A DNA stretch of 64,000 nt from Nocardioides jishulii (GCF_006007965.1 NZ_CP040748.1:186001-250000), one strand, 5' to 3'. Positions 41,385-50,604 are shown, counted from the stretch's first letter. The notes: generated from the letters alone by a model not told the origin. A program made the numbers and translations.

Positions 41385-42365
41385 GTGACCGAACGCGAGA
41401 TCACCAGCCCCGTCGACCTCTGCCTGCCCGACGGCAGGCTCAACCCCGCCGCAGTGGGGTGGACGCGTACGCCGTTGCACCGCGCCAACCTGCGCGGCTG
41501 GGGCCGGGCGAAGCGCTGGGAGTACTGGGGCGTCGTCACGCCGACCCACGTCATCGGGATCGTCGCCTCCACCCTCGACTACGCGGGTGTCCCGAGCCTG
41601 TACGTCCTCGAACGCGCCACCGGCCGCGAGTGGGCCGAGGACGGCATCGTCCCGCTCGCGCGCGGTGTCGTGATGCCTGAGGTCAGTGGCACCGGCGCCG
41701 TGCTGACCTCGGGTGGCGGCGTCGAGATCACCATCGACCAAGGTGCGACCGGCACCGCGATCAGCGCCTCCGCGGGCGCGATCACGGTGCACCTCGACGT
41801 GCCGCTCGATCCCGGCCACGAGTCGCTGGGCGTCGTGGTCCCGTGGAGCGCGAAACGCTTTCAGTACACCGTCAAGGACGTCGCGCGCCGGGTCTCGGGC
41901 ACGCTCACGCTGGACGGGGAGACGTACGAGGTGGGCGAGGGCTCCTTCGCCGTGCTCGACCACGGGCGCGGCAAGTGGCCCTACTCGATGACCTGGAACT
42001 GGGCGGCGGCCTACGACCCCGCCCGCCGCGTCGGCATCCAGCTCGGCGGCAAGTGGACCGACGGCACCGGCTCCACCGAGAACGCGCTCTTCGTCGACGG
42101 CCGGCTGCACAAGATCTCGGACGACCTGCAGTGGAGCTACGACCGCAGCGACTGGTTGAAGCCGTGGCACGTGCTCGGACCGCGGATCGACGCCACCTTC
42201 GTGCCGTTCCACGAGCGGGTGGCGACGACCAACCTGTGGGTGCTGGCCGGTGAGACCCACCAGTGCTTCGGCCACTTCGCCGGCTGGGCGACGACTGACG
42301 AGGGCGAGAAGGTGTCACTCGACGGGCTGGTCGGGTGGGCCGAGGAGGCGCACAACCGCTGGTGA
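41385..42365 (+). CDS. DUF2804 family protein
   Basis: 326 residues matching DUF2804: 'GWGRAKRWEYWGVVTPTHVIGI' near the N-terminus, 'SFAVLDHGRGKWPYSMTWNWAAA' and 'GIQLGGKWTDGTGSTENALFVDGRLHKI' in the middle, 'VLAGETHQCFGHFAGW' near the end. No signal peptide or membrane helix. The family is widespread in actinobacteria and has no established role. GTG 41385 follows CAGGCT at 6 nt, so the mRNA may be leaderless. It follows the toxin locus terminator and is convergent with the AraC gene. Confidence 0.85.
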   Translation: MTEREITSPVDLCLPDGRLNPAAVGWTRTPLHRANLRGWGRAKRWEYWGVVTPTHVIGIVASTLDYAGVPSLYVLERATGREWAEDGIVPLARGVVMPEVSGTGAVLTSGGGVEITIDQGATGTAISASAGAITVHLDVPLDPGHESLGVVVPWSAKRFQYTVKDVARRVSGTLTLDGETYEVGEGSFAVLDHGRGKWPYSMTWNWAAAYDPARRVGIQLGGKWTDGTGSTENALFVDGRLHKISDDLQWSYDRSDWLKPWHVLGPRIDATFVPFHERVATTNLWVLAGETHQCFGHFAGWATTDEGEKVSLDGLVGWAEEAHNRW

Positions 42366-42395
42366 CGCCACGCGGTCCGCGGCGTCACTGACTCC

Positions 42396-43208
42396 TCACG
42401 CAGCCTCGGCGCGCAGCGCGTTCCTCCGCACCCACGCGCCCGGCGTCAGGCCGTAGTGCCTGCGGAAGGCCTGGACGTACGCCGACGGGCTCGCCCATCC
42501 GACGCGGTGGGCGACGTCGGTGACGCCGTACTGCCCCAGCAGGGCGGTGGAGGCCTGCAGGCGCATCGTCGTACGCCACTGGGTCCACGACATGTCGTAC
42601 TCGCGCAGGAAGTCGCGCTGAAGAGTCTTCAGGCTGGTGTGCAGCCGCACGGCCCACTCGGCGAGCTCGGTGGGGTCGGCGGGATCGCTCATCATCGCGG
42701 CGGCCACCCGCCGGGCCGGGCCGGTCCCGCGTCCGGCTGACTCGAGGAGCGAGGGAGCGGTGATCCCGGCGAACAGGGTCTCCTTGAGCTCCATGGCCTC
42801 GTCCTCGTCGACGCCCGGCAGGCACAGGCGCTCGAGCGCGGCGCGGCCCGTGGGGGTCAGGTCGACCGTGGCCGCCGGTAGGTCCCTCAGGTGGCCGGGG
42901 GCCTCGCGTACGCAGGCGACGTGCACGGCCTGGGAGCCGCAGGTCGTGACCTCCAGCGTGGTTCCACGCCGAGCCCAGAACGCCTGTGCGGGACCCAGGT
43001 GGGTGGTGGCGCCACCGTGGCGCACCGCGAGGGCGCCGGTCGGCGACCAGAAGACCTGGTGGCGGTGGTCGTCGCGGGTCTCGGGAAAGTGGGTCGGTCC
43101 CTCGCCCGCCGGGTAGCGCAGCACCAGGATCCCGGTCGGAGGCCCGAGCCGGTAGGCGTGCTCCTCCACCAGCACGTCCTGGTGCGTGAACTGTCCTGTG
43201 AGCGACAC
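42396..43208 (-). CDS. AraC family transcriptional regulator (iron uptake locus)
   Basis: 270 residues: an N-terminal cupin-like sensor domain ('HQVFWSPTGALAVRHGGATTHLGPAQAFWARRG') and two C-terminal helix-turn-helix motifs ('TSLKTLQRDFLREYDMSWTQWRTTMRL' and 'VTDVAHRVGWASPSAYVQAFRRHYGLTPGAW'). It is divergent from the ferric-siderophore operon with the IdeR box between them, so it probably answers to iron limitation and activates the uptake genes when the siderophore is present; this is inferred from location. Confidence 0.88.
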   Translation of the reverse strand: MSLTGQFTHQDVLVEEHAYRLGPPTGILVLRYPAGEGPTHFPETRDDHRHQVFWSPTGALAVRHGGATTHLGPAQAFWARRGTTLEVTTCGSQAVHVACVREAPGHLRDLPAATVDLTPTGRAALERLCLPGVDEDEAMELKETLFAGITAPSLLESAGRGTGPARRVAAAMMSDPADPTELAEWAVRLHTSLKTLQRDFLREYDMSWTQWRTTMRLQASTALLGQYGVTDVAHRVGWASPSAYVQAFRRHYGLTPGAWVRRNALRAEAA

Positions 43209-43237
43209 GAGGTGTCCTCCCTGCGATACGTGCGCGA

Positions 43238-43256
43238 AAAGGTAAGGCTTACCTTA
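43238..43256. promoter_or_regulatory. IdeR/DtxR iron box
   Basis: AAGGTAAG (43239-43246) and CTTACCTT (43248-43255) form a palindrome matching the actinobacterial iron-box consensus TTAGGTWAGSCTWACCTAA well. It overlaps TACCTT (43250-43255), 6 nt before ATG 43262, the probable -10 of a leaderless mRNA. Iron-loaded IdeR would thus block the siderophore operon directly; the AraC gene on the other side may be co-regulated. Confidence 0.8.
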
Positions 43257-43261
43257 CTCAC

Positions 43262-44281
43262 ATGTCTCCTCGTCCGTCTTCCCGTCCGTCCCCGCGCCGC
43301 CGTCCGTTCCGCGCCCTCGCTGCCGTCGCCTGCGTGGCGAGCCTGGCCCTCACCGCCTGCGGCGCCGACGACTCGGGTTCGGACTCCGGCGACGAGAAGA
43401 CACGCACCTTCGCCGCCGACAACGGCGACATCACGATCCCCGAGGACCCCGAGCGCGTCATCGCCACCGGCTACGCCGTGCCCGTGCTCATCGAGTCCGA
43501 CGCCGACCTGGTCGGCGTCTCGGAGTGGTCGCGCGGGGTGCCGCTGATGACCGACGAGGACCGTGAGACCTACGAGGAGCTGCCCAAGGTCGCCGGTGAG
43601 ACCGCCGCCTCCACCAACTACGAGGCCATCGCCGAGGCCGAGCCCGACCTGATCGTCATCGGCGTGCCCAAGCCCGCCCTGGTCGACCTCGACATCGAGA
43701 AGCTCGAGGGCATCGCGCCCGTCGTCGTCCTCGGCCCGAGCCTGCCCGACTCCTGGAAGACGATCAGCGAGAAGCAGGCCGACGCGGCCGGTGCCTCCGA
43801 GGGCTTCGAGAAGACCCGCGATGCCTACCTCGCTGAGGCCGAGGAGCTGAAGGAGAAGCACGCCGAGGTGCTCGACGGAGTCGACTTCGGCCACGTCGGC
43901 GCCTACGGCGACATCTCCGCCGGGACCTTCCAGCGTGAGTTCGCCGGCAGCTGGGGCACCAACATCGCCACCGACGTGGGCGTCACCTACGCCGGCGAGG
44001 TCAAGAAGAAGGGCGGCGGCGCTGCGGACGTCGCCGAGTACCCCGCCATCGAGGAGCTGCCGGCCAGCTTCGCCGACGTCGACGTCATCACCTACACCGT
44101 CGGCCCCGACGGCAAGCCGGAGGAGGCCGTCCAGTACGTCCTCGACTCCGGCCTCTGGAAGAACCTCCCCGCCGTCAAGGCCGGGAAGACCGTGGGGCTG
44201 CGCTACACCGAGGCCACCACCTACACCTCGGCGCTCCAGACCCTCAAGGCCCTCGACGAGGCGCTCGGCAGCCTCCAGTGA
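43262..44281 (+). CDS. iron-siderophore ABC transporter substrate-binding lipoprotein
   Basis: 339 residues. Lipobox 'SLALTAC' (Cys33) then a FepB/FhuD-like periplasmic-binding fold: 'PERVIATGYAVPVLIESDADLVGVS', 'EAIAEAEPDLIVIG', 'NIATDVGVTY', 'AVKAGKTVGLRYTEATTYTSALQTLKALDEAL'. It captures ferric siderophore outside the membrane for the two permeases. ATG 43262 is directly behind the iron box and a -10, with no ribosome site, so a leaderless mRNA is likely. The next gene's GTG overlaps the stop by 4 nt. Confidence 0.92.
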   Translation: MSPRPSSRPSPRRRPFRALAAVACVASLALTACGADDSGSDSGDEKTRTFAADNGDITIPEDPERVIATGYAVPVLIESDADLVGVSEWSRGVPLMTDEDRETYEELPKVAGETAASTNYEAIAEAEPDLIVIGVPKPALVDLDIEKLEGIAPVVVLGPSLPDSWKTISEKQADAAGASEGFEKTRDAYLAEAEELKEKHAEVLDGVDFGHVGAYGDISAGTFQREFAGSWGTNIATDVGVTYAGEVKKKGGGAADVAEYPAIEELPASFADVDVITYTVGPDGKPEEAVQYVLDSGLWKNLPAVKAGKTVGLRYTEATTYTSALQTLKALDEALGSLQ

Positions 44282-45096
44282 CCGACGAGTTCACCCGCGC
44301 CGACCCGGGCCCCCGGGTGGCGCAGTTCCACGCCAGCGGCCGCGGGGTGAGGCGGATCGGCTACCCGATCCTGCTCACCCGCGGCGTGCTGGTGGCGCGC
44401 ACCGAGGTCACTCCGTCCATGCTCCGGCTCACCGTGGGTGGGCCGGAGCTGGCCGGCTTCCACAGCTACCAGGCCGATGACCACGTCAAGGTCGTGCTGC
44501 CCTTCCCGGACGGCACCCGCAACGACCCGGTGCCCAACGACCACCAGACGCTCGACTGGCCGCGTCCTTCCTCGCCGGCCCGCAAGTACACCGTCCGCCG
44601 CTTCGACCGCGACGCCTGCGAGCTCGACCTCGACGTCGTCTTCCACGAGGGTGGCGTGGCCTCGGAATGGGCCAGCTCCGTCGCCGTCGGCGAGGAGGTC
44701 GTGCTGGCCGGCCCGCCCGGAGCCAAGGCCTTCCCGCGCACCTACGCCCACTACGTGCTGGTCGCCGACCCCACCGGCCTGCCGGCCGTGGCGCGGTGGC
44801 TGGAGGAGTCGCCGGGCGACGTCAGCGCGGACGTCGTGATCGACGTCGACCACGCGCACGAGTGCGACTACCCGCTGCGGGAGCTCGACGGCGTACGCGT
44901 GCAGTGGCTGGACCGCTCCCAGGGCTCCCGGGCCGCAGAGGTGGTCGCCGGGCTCGACCTGCCCGACGACACGTTCCTCTTCGCCGCGGGCGAGGCCGGC
45001 GACGTCAAGCCGCTGCGCGCGTGGAGCCGCGAGCACGGCATTGAGGCCCTGGTGACCGGTTACTGGAAGCGCGGGGTCGCCGACCTCGATGACTGA
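44278..45096 (+). CDS. siderophore-interacting protein (FAD-linked ferric-siderophore reductase)
   Basis: 272 residues of the SIP/ViuB family. An FAD-binding barrel with 'ARKYTVRRFDRDACELDLDVVFHEGGVASEWA' (RxYT motif, then GxxSxWA-type NAD(P)H region) and a C-terminal 'TFLFAAGEAGDVKPLRAWSREHG ... VTGYWKRG' that is typical of the family. It releases iron by reducing ferric siderophore in the cytoplasm. GTG start overlaps the binding-protein stop, and the first permease gene follows 5 nt after its stop. Confidence 0.92.
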   Translation: MTDEFTRADPGPRVAQFHASGRGVRRIGYPILLTRGVLVARTEVTPSMLRLTVGGPELAGFHSYQADDHVKVVLPFPDGTRNDPVPNDHQTLDWPRPSSPARKYTVRRFDRDACELDLDVVFHEGGVASEWASSVAVGEEVVLAGPPGAKAFPRTYAHYVLVADPTGLPAVARWLEESPGDVSADVVIDVDHAHECDYPLRELDGVRVQWLDRSQGSRAAEVVAGLDLPDDTFLFAAGEAGDVKPLRAWSREHGIEALVTGYWKRGVADLDD

Positions 45097-45101
45097 GCTC
45101 G

Positions 45102-46115
45102 ATGACTGAAGCTGCTCGTCCCTCCTCCCCGGCGTCGCGACGACGAGTGCTGGGGCTGGTGGGCGCGACGACGGCGCTGGTCGTCGTCGCCGCCCTCAGC
45201 CTCGCCGTCGGCGCCCGCCAGGTGCCGCTGGCCGAGGTCGTGCGTGCCTTCACCGACTTCGTCCCGACCAGCGACGACCACGTCGTGGTGCGCGAGCTCC
45301 GGCTGCCGCGGCTCTGGCTGGCCTGCGCGGTCGGCGCCGCGCTGGCCGTCTCCGGCGCCCTGGTGCAGACGCTGACGCGCAACCCGCTCGCCGAGCCCGG
45401 CATCCTCGGCGTCACCGCCGGAGCCTCCTTCGCGATCGTCGTCGCCACCGCTGCCTGGGGCGTGGACTCCCAGGTCAGCCAGCTTCTGGCCGCGGGCATC
45501 GGCGCGGTCGTGGCCACGGTCGCGGTCTATGCCGTGGGCCGCGACAACCCCCTGCGGCTGCTGCTCGCCGGAGTGGCGCTGAGTGCCGTGCTCGCCGGCC
45601 TCGGGCTCGGGGTCCGGTTGATGATGCCGGACGTCTTCGACAACTACCGCTTCTGGTCGGTGGGCTCGCTGGCCGGGCGTGAGCAGGTGGCGCTCGGGCT
45701 GCCGCTCTCCGTGATCGTCGTGGCCCTGGTGGCGGTGGTCCTGCTGGTGCCCTCGCTCAGCGCGATGGCGCTCGGCGAGCACGTCGCCACCACGCTCGGA
45801 GCGCGGGTGCGCACCACGCGCGTGCTGACCGTCGTCGTCCTCACCGTGCTGGCGGCGGCCGCCACCGCCGTGGCCGGGCCGATCGGCTTCGTCGGCCTGA
45901 TCGTGCCCCACCTCGTACGCCGCCTGGCCTCGGGCTCGATCGGCTGGCTGATGGTGCTCTGCGTGCTCGGGGGCCCGGTGCTGGTGCTCACCGCCGACGT
46001 GCTGGCTCGCGTGCTCCTGCCGACTGGCGAGGTGCCGGTCGCGGTGGTCACCGCCTTCCTCGGAGGGCCGGTGCTGATCTGGGTCGTGCGCCGCTACGGG
46101 ACAGTGGGCCTGTGA
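45102..46115 (+). CDS. FecCD-type iron-siderophore permease (first)
   Basis: 337 residues with about nine to ten membrane helices. FecCD family signatures: 'RELRLPRLWLACAVGAALAVSGALVQTLTRNPLAEPGILGVTAGAS' in helices 2-3 and 'IGFVGLIVPHLVRRLASG' near the end (contact with the ATPase). Forms a heterodimer with the permease encoded next, whose GTG overlaps this stop by 4 nt. Located after the siderophore reductase gene, under the iron box at 43238. Confidence 0.92.
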   Translation: MTEAARPSSPASRRRVLGLVGATTALVVVAALSLAVGARQVPLAEVVRAFTDFVPTSDDHVVVRELRLPRLWLACAVGAALAVSGALVQTLTRNPLAEPGILGVTAGASFAIVVATAAWGVDSQVSQLLAAGIGAVVATVAVYAVGRDNPLRLLLAGVALSAVLAGLGLGVRLMMPDVFDNYRFWSVGSLAGREQVALGLPLSVIVVALVAVVLLVPSLSAMALGEHVATTLGARVRTTRVLTVVVLTVLAAAATAVAGPIGFVGLIVPHLVRRLASGSIGWLMVLCVLGGPVLVLTADVLARVLLPTGEVPVAVVTAFLGGPVLIWVVRRYGTVGL

Positions 46116-47158
46116 GCACGATCGACCAGACCGCCGGGCGCCTGCCCGCCTCACCGGTCGCGCCCACCCGCGGCGTCGCGGCCCATCGACGTCGCTACGT
46201 GCTCGCCTGCGGCGCCATCTCCGTGGTCGCCCTGGCCGTCGCCTTCGCCGCGCTCTGCCACGGCACCACCTGGAGCTCGCCGGGGGAGACCTTCGCCGGG
46301 ATCCTCGGACGGGGCGACAAGGCGTTCGTCATCTCCGAGTGGCGCGCGCCCCGGGTGCTGGCCGCCCTCGTCTTCGGCGCCGCGCTCGGCCTGGCCGGTG
46401 CGGTCTTCCAGAACCTCACCCGCAACCCGCTCGGCAGCCCGGACATCATCGGCCTCGACGCGGGTGCCTGGACCGGCGCGCTGCTGGTCATCACGCTGGC
46501 GTCGGCCACCCCCGCGCTGCTGGCGGTCGGGTCGGTGACCACAGGCGTGGCGACCGCGCTGGTCGTCTACGCGCTGTCGCGCCAGCAGGGCTTCAGCGGG
46601 CTGCGGCTCGTCGTCATCGGCATCGCCGTCAACGCGATGATCGTGGCGCTCAACCAGTGGATCATCCTGCGCTCCGACCTCGACGTGGCGATCGCCGCGA
46701 CCGCGTGGAGCGCCGGTTCCCTCAACGGGCTCGACTGGAGCGAGGTCCTGCTGCCCTTCGGCGTCGTCGCGGTGCTCGCGGTGGGGCTGGCGCTCTGCTC
46801 GCGCACCATGCACCAGGCGGCGCTGGGCGACGAGGTCGCGGTGACCACGGGCGTACGCCTGGGCCGCCACCGCCTCGTGATGGTGCTGCTCGGCGTCGGC
46901 TGCACAGCCACCGTGACCGCGGTGGCCGGACCGATCGTCTTCGTGGCCCTGGCGGCGCCGCAGATCGGGCGCCGACTGACCCGCAGCGCGGGGGTCCCGC
47001 TGGCCGCCGCCGCCGTGACCGGGGCGCTGGTGCTGGTCGCGTCCGACCTGCTCGCCCAGACCCTGGCCAAGCCCATCGTGCTGCCGGTCGGCGTGATCAC
47101 CACCGCCCTGGGTGGGCTCTACCTCATCTGGCTGCTCGTGAAGGAAGTGAAGCGATGA
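46112..47158 (+). CDS. FecCD-type iron-siderophore permease (second)
   Basis: 348 residues, about ten membrane helices, family marks 'EWRAPRVLAALVFGAALGLAGAVFQNLTRNPLGSPDIIGLDAGA' and 'GPIVFVALAAPQIGRRLTRSAG'. It is the FecD/FepG-like partner of the preceding permease. Stop overlaps the ATG of the ATPase gene by 4 nt (ATGA). No siderophore synthesis genes are visible in the window, so the substrate may be a siderophore made elsewhere in the genome or by other organisms. Confidence 0.92.
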   Translation: MSTIDQTAGRLPASPVAPTRGVAAHRRRYVLACGAISVVALAVAFAALCHGTTWSSPGETFAGILGRGDKAFVISEWRAPRVLAALVFGAALGLAGAVFQNLTRNPLGSPDIIGLDAGAWTGALLVITLASATPALLAVGSVTTGVATALVVYALSRQQGFSGLRLVVIGIAVNAMIVALNQWIILRSDLDVAIAATAWSAGSLNGLDWSEVLLPFGVVAVLAVGLALCSRTMHQAALGDEVAVTTGVRLGRHRLVMVLLGVGCTATVTAVAGPIVFVALAAPQIGRRLTRSAGVPLAAAAVTGALVLVASDLLAQTLAKPIVLPVGVITTALGGLYLIWLLVKEVKR

Positions 47159-47955
47159 CTGCCGCCCTGACCCCGACCCCGACCGCGGCCCGGCTCGCGG
47201 CCCGCGGCGTGACGCTGGCCTACGGCGAGCGGGTGATCTCCACCGACCTCACCGTCGAGGTGCCCGACGGCGCCTTCACCGCCGTCGTCGGGGCCAACGC
47301 CTGCGGCAAGTCGACGCTGCTGCGCTCGATGGTGCGACTGCTGGAGCCCCGCACCGGGGCGGTCGAGCTCGACGGGGTCGACGTACGCCGCCTGCGTCCC
47401 CGCGAGGTCGCGCGCCAGATCGGCTTCCTCCCGCAACGCCTCACCCCGCCCGAAGGCATCGCGGTGGAGCCACTCGTACGCCGTGGGCGTCACCCGCACC
47501 GCACCTTGCTGTCGACGTGGACTCCCGCCGACCAGGCGGCGGTCGACCTGGCGATGGCTGCCGCGGGCGTCACCGACCTCGCGGACCGTCGCGTGGAGGA
47601 GCTCTCCGGCGGTCAGGCGCAGCGGGCCTGGATCGCCATGGTGCTGGCGCAGGAGACGCCCTACCTGCTGCTCGACGAGCCGACGACGTTCCTCGACATC
47701 GCCCACCAGTACGAGCTGCTCCGGCTGCTGGCCCACCTGCGCGACGAGGGACGCACGGTCGTGGCGGTGCTGCACGACGTCAACCAGGCGTGCCGCTTCG
47801 CCGACCACCTCGTGGCGATGAAGGCCGGTGCCGTGGTCGCCGCCGGGCCACCGGCCGAGGTGATGACGCCGGGCCTGGTGCGCGAGGTCTTCGGGATGGA
47901 GTGCGACGTGGTGGCCGACCCGGTCGCCGGAACTCCCATGGTCGTGCCGCACTGA
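47155..47955 (+). CDS. iron-siderophore ABC transporter ATP-binding protein
   Basis: 266 residues, FecE/FepC-type. Walker A 'GANACGKST' (with a slightly unusual Ala-Asn-Ala), Q-loop 'IGFLPQRLTPPEG', signature 'LSGGQAQRAWIAM', Walker B 'YLLLDEPTTFLDIAHQ' and H-loop 'VAVLHDVNQACRFAD'. It powers the permease pair; the operon (43262-47955) comprises binding protein, reductase, two permeases and this ATPase. Last gene of the operon; no clear terminator follows in the 30 nt before the next gene. Confidence 0.93.
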   Translation: MTAALTPTPTAARLAARGVTLAYGERVISTDLTVEVPDGAFTAVVGANACGKSTLLRSMVRLLEPRTGAVELDGVDVRRLRPREVARQIGFLPQRLTPPEGIAVEPLVRRGRHPHRTLLSTWTPADQAAVDLAMAAAGVTDLADRRVEELSGGQAQRAWIAMVLAQETPYLLLDEPTTFLDIAHQYELLRLLAHLRDEGRTVVAVLHDVNQACRFADHLVAMKAGAVVAAGPPAEVMTPGLVREVFGMECDVVADPVAGTPMVVPH

Positions 47956-47985
47956 TCTGACGTCGAGTTCTGACACACTGCCACC

Positions 47986-49302
47986 ATGTCGGAGAGCACC
48001 CCCCGTGATGACGCCGGTGTCGAGCCCGGGACCCGCTCGGCCGAAGCCGCTGCTGCCGAGACGGTGAGCGAGCTTGGCGCAGGCCCCCGCAAGGAGGCCG
48101 TGATCGGCCGGGGCATTGCCTGGTCGGCCACGTGGAGCGCCCGCTGGATCCTGATCGCGATCGCCCTGGTGATCCTCGGCGAGATCGTCGGCAAGGCCTG
48201 GAGCATCTTGATGCCGGTCGCGCTGGCACTGCTGGTCACGGCCGTGCTCTCCCCGATCGCCGGCTTCTTCGAGCACCGCGCCAAGTTCCCGCCGGCGCTG
48301 GCGGCGGCCGCCACCCTGCTCGGTGGCGTGGGTCTGGTGACCTACGGGATCTACCTCATGGCCCCCTCGGTGGCCAACGGCAGCACCACGATCGCCGACG
48401 ACGCGATCAAGGGCATCGACGAGCTGCAGAAGTGGGTCCGCGACTCCAACCTCTTCAACAAGGAGCAGATCGACGACTTCCTGGCGGCTGCCCAGGACAG
48501 GCTGGAGAAGTCGGCCTCGGTGATCGCCGGAGGCGTCCTGACCGGCGTCAGCGCGCTCACCTCCGCCGTGATCAACATGGTCGTCGTCGCCTTCCTGGTC
48601 TTCTTCTTCCTCAAGGACGGCCGCCACTTCCGCCCGTGGCTGCGCAAGGTCGCTGGCCCCGGCGTCGGCGCGCACCTCATGGAGGTCTCGAGCCGGGCCT
48701 GGGACACCTTGGGCGGCTTCATCCGGACCCAGGCGATGGTCAGTGGCATCGACGCCGTGCTGATCGGCAGCGGCCTGCTCATCATCGGAGTGCCGCTCGC
48801 CATCCCGCTGGCGGTGCTCACCTTCTTCGGCGGCTTCGTCCCGATCATCGGAGCCATCACCGCCGGCGCCATCGCCGTCCTGGTGGCCCTCGTCTCCAAC
48901 GGGCTCACCGGAGCGCTGTGGGTGCTGCTGCTGATCGTGGTCGTGCAGCAGATCGAGGGCAACGTGCTCTCGCCGATGCTCCAGTCCAAGTCGATGAACC
49001 TGCACCCCGTCGTCGTGCTCCTCTCGGTCACGCTCGGCAGCTCGCTCTTCGGCATCGCCGGTGCGTTTCTGGCGGTGCCGACGACCGCGGTGGCCGCCGT
49101 CTTCTTCCGCTACCTGCTCGAACAGGTCGACCGCACGGTCGCGCTCGGAGGCATCGCACCACCACCGCGGCCGGACGAGGAGGACGAGGAGAAGCACGTC
49201 CCGCTGGCGGGCGTCGCGCACAAGGTCGGCTCGATGGTCACGGCCGTACGCTCCCGGCGGGCCGCCCGTCGCCACGGATCCGGCGGAGGCGACGGGGCCT
49301 GA
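47986..49302 (+). CDS. AI-2E family transporter
   Basis: 438 residues with about eight membrane helices and an acidic C-terminal tail. AI-2E family marks: 'VALALLVTAVLSPIAGFFEHR' region, 'VINMVVVAFLVFFFLKDGRHFR', 'IDAVLIGSGLLIIGVPLAIPLAVLTFFGGFVPIIGAITAG' and 'QQIEGNVLSPMLQSKSMNLHPVVVLLSVTLG'. The name comes from TqsA (autoinducer-2 export), but most members are of unknown substrate, some acting as Na+/H+ antiporters. CACACT lies 6 nt before ATG 47986. Convergent with the MFS gene. Confidence 0.9.
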   Translation: MSESTPRDDAGVEPGTRSAEAAAAETVSELGAGPRKEAVIGRGIAWSATWSARWILIAIALVILGEIVGKAWSILMPVALALLVTAVLSPIAGFFEHRAKFPPALAAAATLLGGVGLVTYGIYLMAPSVANGSTTIADDAIKGIDELQKWVRDSNLFNKEQIDDFLAAAQDRLEKSASVIAGGVLTGVSALTSAVINMVVVAFLVFFFLKDGRHFRPWLRKVAGPGVGAHLMEVSSRAWDTLGGFIRTQAMVSGIDAVLIGSGLLIIGVPLAIPLAVLTFFGGFVPIIGAITAGAIAVLVALVSNGLTGALWVLLLIVVVQQIEGNVLSPMLQSKSMNLHPVVVLLSVTLGSSLFGIAGAFLAVPTTAVAAVFFRYLLEQVDRTVALGGIAPPPRPDEEDEEKHVPLAGVAHKVGSMVTAVRSRRAARRHGSGGGDGA

Positions 49303-49307
49303 GTCCG

Positions 49308-50576
49308 TCAGGCCGCGCTGGACGCGCCGACCGGGGCGGGTGCCGGGGCGGGGTCGAACTCGTACTCGCCCGTCGTCCGTGACCTCAGGGCGATCGGCAG
49401 CAGCAGGGCCGCAGCCACCAGCGAGAGCGCGCCCGAGACCACGACCATTCGCCAGTCGCTGAGCAGTGAGCCCACGAGCGGAGAGCCGGAGCGCGCCAGG
49501 CTGACGAGGACGGTCAGGACGGCCATGATCGAGGCGAACTGGAGCGCCCCGAAGCTGCTCGCCACCAGCGACGGCCGCGAGACCATCGTCAGCCCGAAGC
49601 CCAGGCCGACCCCGGTCAGGCAGAGCAACGTCAACGGTACGGACACCCCGGCCAGCGGCATGGCCAGCATCCCCACCCCCTGCAGGGCGCAGGCGACCAT
49701 CGCCAGGACCGGCATCCCGACCCGGGGTGCGAGTGGCATCAGCACCAGGCGTGAGACGACCTGCAGCAGGCCCAGCGCCACCGGCAGGGTGGCGGCCACT
49801 CGCAGGCTGTGCCCGACGTCGTGGAAGTAGGCGACCATCAGCAGCGCGAAGGCGGAGTTGGAGCTCGCCTGGGCCAGGAAGGCGGCGGCCAGGATCCAGA
49901 AGGTGCCCGAGCGCAGGGCGGGCCCGAGCGTGAGGCCGCGCCGGGTGGTCTGGCGTTGCCGGTGCTCGACGCGCCCCGGCACGACCCACAGGTGGCCGGG
50001 CACGGCCACGACGGCGAGGACGCCTGCATACACCAGCAGCGTGGCCCGCCAGCCGAGCTCGACCTCGAGCCAGCCGGTGAGCGGGTAGTAGACGGCCGTG
50101 CCGAGGCCGGTGATGGTGCTGGAGACGAGGATCGCGGTGTCACGCTGGCGCGGGGTGGTCGCCATCACGAGCACCGCGGTGCCAGCCTCGGCGGCGGAGA
50201 AGGCCATGCAGAGGCCCAGCAGCACGAAGGCGGCGTAGAGCTGGGCCACCGACTGGGCGCTCGCCCACGTCGCGATGCCGATGACGCCGCAGGCCGCGCC
50301 CACGACCATCAGGAGCCTTCCGCCGTGACGATCCATGAAGCGGCCGACGGGCACGGCTGCCACCGCGGCGATGAGGGTGGCCAGGGTCAGCGCGCCGATC
50401 AACCGGGGTCGGCCGATCCCGAGCTCCGCGGTGACCGGTAGCACCAGGACCGAGAAGGCGGGGAAGGTGACGCCCATGGCGAGGGTCTGGCAGATCGCGC
50501 TGACCACCACCAGACGTCTCCAACCGGAGGTGGCGGGCGGTCCGGCGGGAGCGACGGCGGGCACGGAGGCTTCCAT
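49308..50576 (-). CDS. MFS transporter (12-TMS)
   Basis: 422 residues, 12 membrane helices. 'GRFMDRHGGRLLMVVG' fits motif A between helices 2 and 3, and 'VLGLCMAFSAAEAGTAVLVMATTP' and 'GLGFGLTMVSRPSLVASSFG' resemble monocarboxylate/oxalate-formate type carriers (OFA-like). Substrate not predictable. The upstream region is unusually A+T-rich and contains a TTAG/CTAA inverted repeat, suggesting a dedicated regulator; the AccDA gene lies upstream on the same strand about 140 nt away. Confidence 0.85.
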   Translation of the reverse strand: MEASVPAVAPAGPPATSGWRRLVVVSAICQTLAMGVTFPAFSVLVLPVTAELGIGRPRLIGALTLATLIAAVAAVPVGRFMDRHGGRLLMVVGAACGVIGIATWASAQSVAQLYAAFVLLGLCMAFSAAEAGTAVLVMATTPRQRDTAILVSSTITGLGTAVYYPLTGWLEVELGWRATLLVYAGVLAVVAVPGHLWVVPGRVEHRQRQTTRRGLTLGPALRSGTFWILAAAFLAQASSNSAFALLMVAYFHDVGHSLRVAATLPVALGLLQVVSRLVLMPLAPRVGMPVLAMVACALQGVGMLAMPLAGVSVPLTLLCLTGVGLGFGLTMVSRPSLVASSFGALQFASIMAVLTVLVSLARSGSPLVGSLLSDWRMVVVSGALSLVAAALLLPIALRSRTTGEYEFDPAPAPAPVGASSAA

Positions 50577-50587
50577 GCGCGGAGTCT

Positions 50588-50604
50588 AGTTAGTTTACCT
50601 AAAT
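50588..50604. promoter_or_regulatory. A+T-rich inverted repeat upstream of the MFS gene
   Basis: TTAG-TTTAC-CTAA (50590-50602) in an A+T-rich island (50585-50618) just before the MFS start. Read on the minus strand it is TTAGGTAAACTAA, a pattern seen in MarR-type operators and also close to half an iron box. No regulator gene is adjacent. Confidence 0.35.

Noticed and set aside
47119..49989. A long minus-strand open frame opposite the iron ATPase and AI-2E genes
   Set aside because: Same reason: no domain, repetitive Arg/Gly/Asp composition, and it covers two clearly real genes on the other strand.
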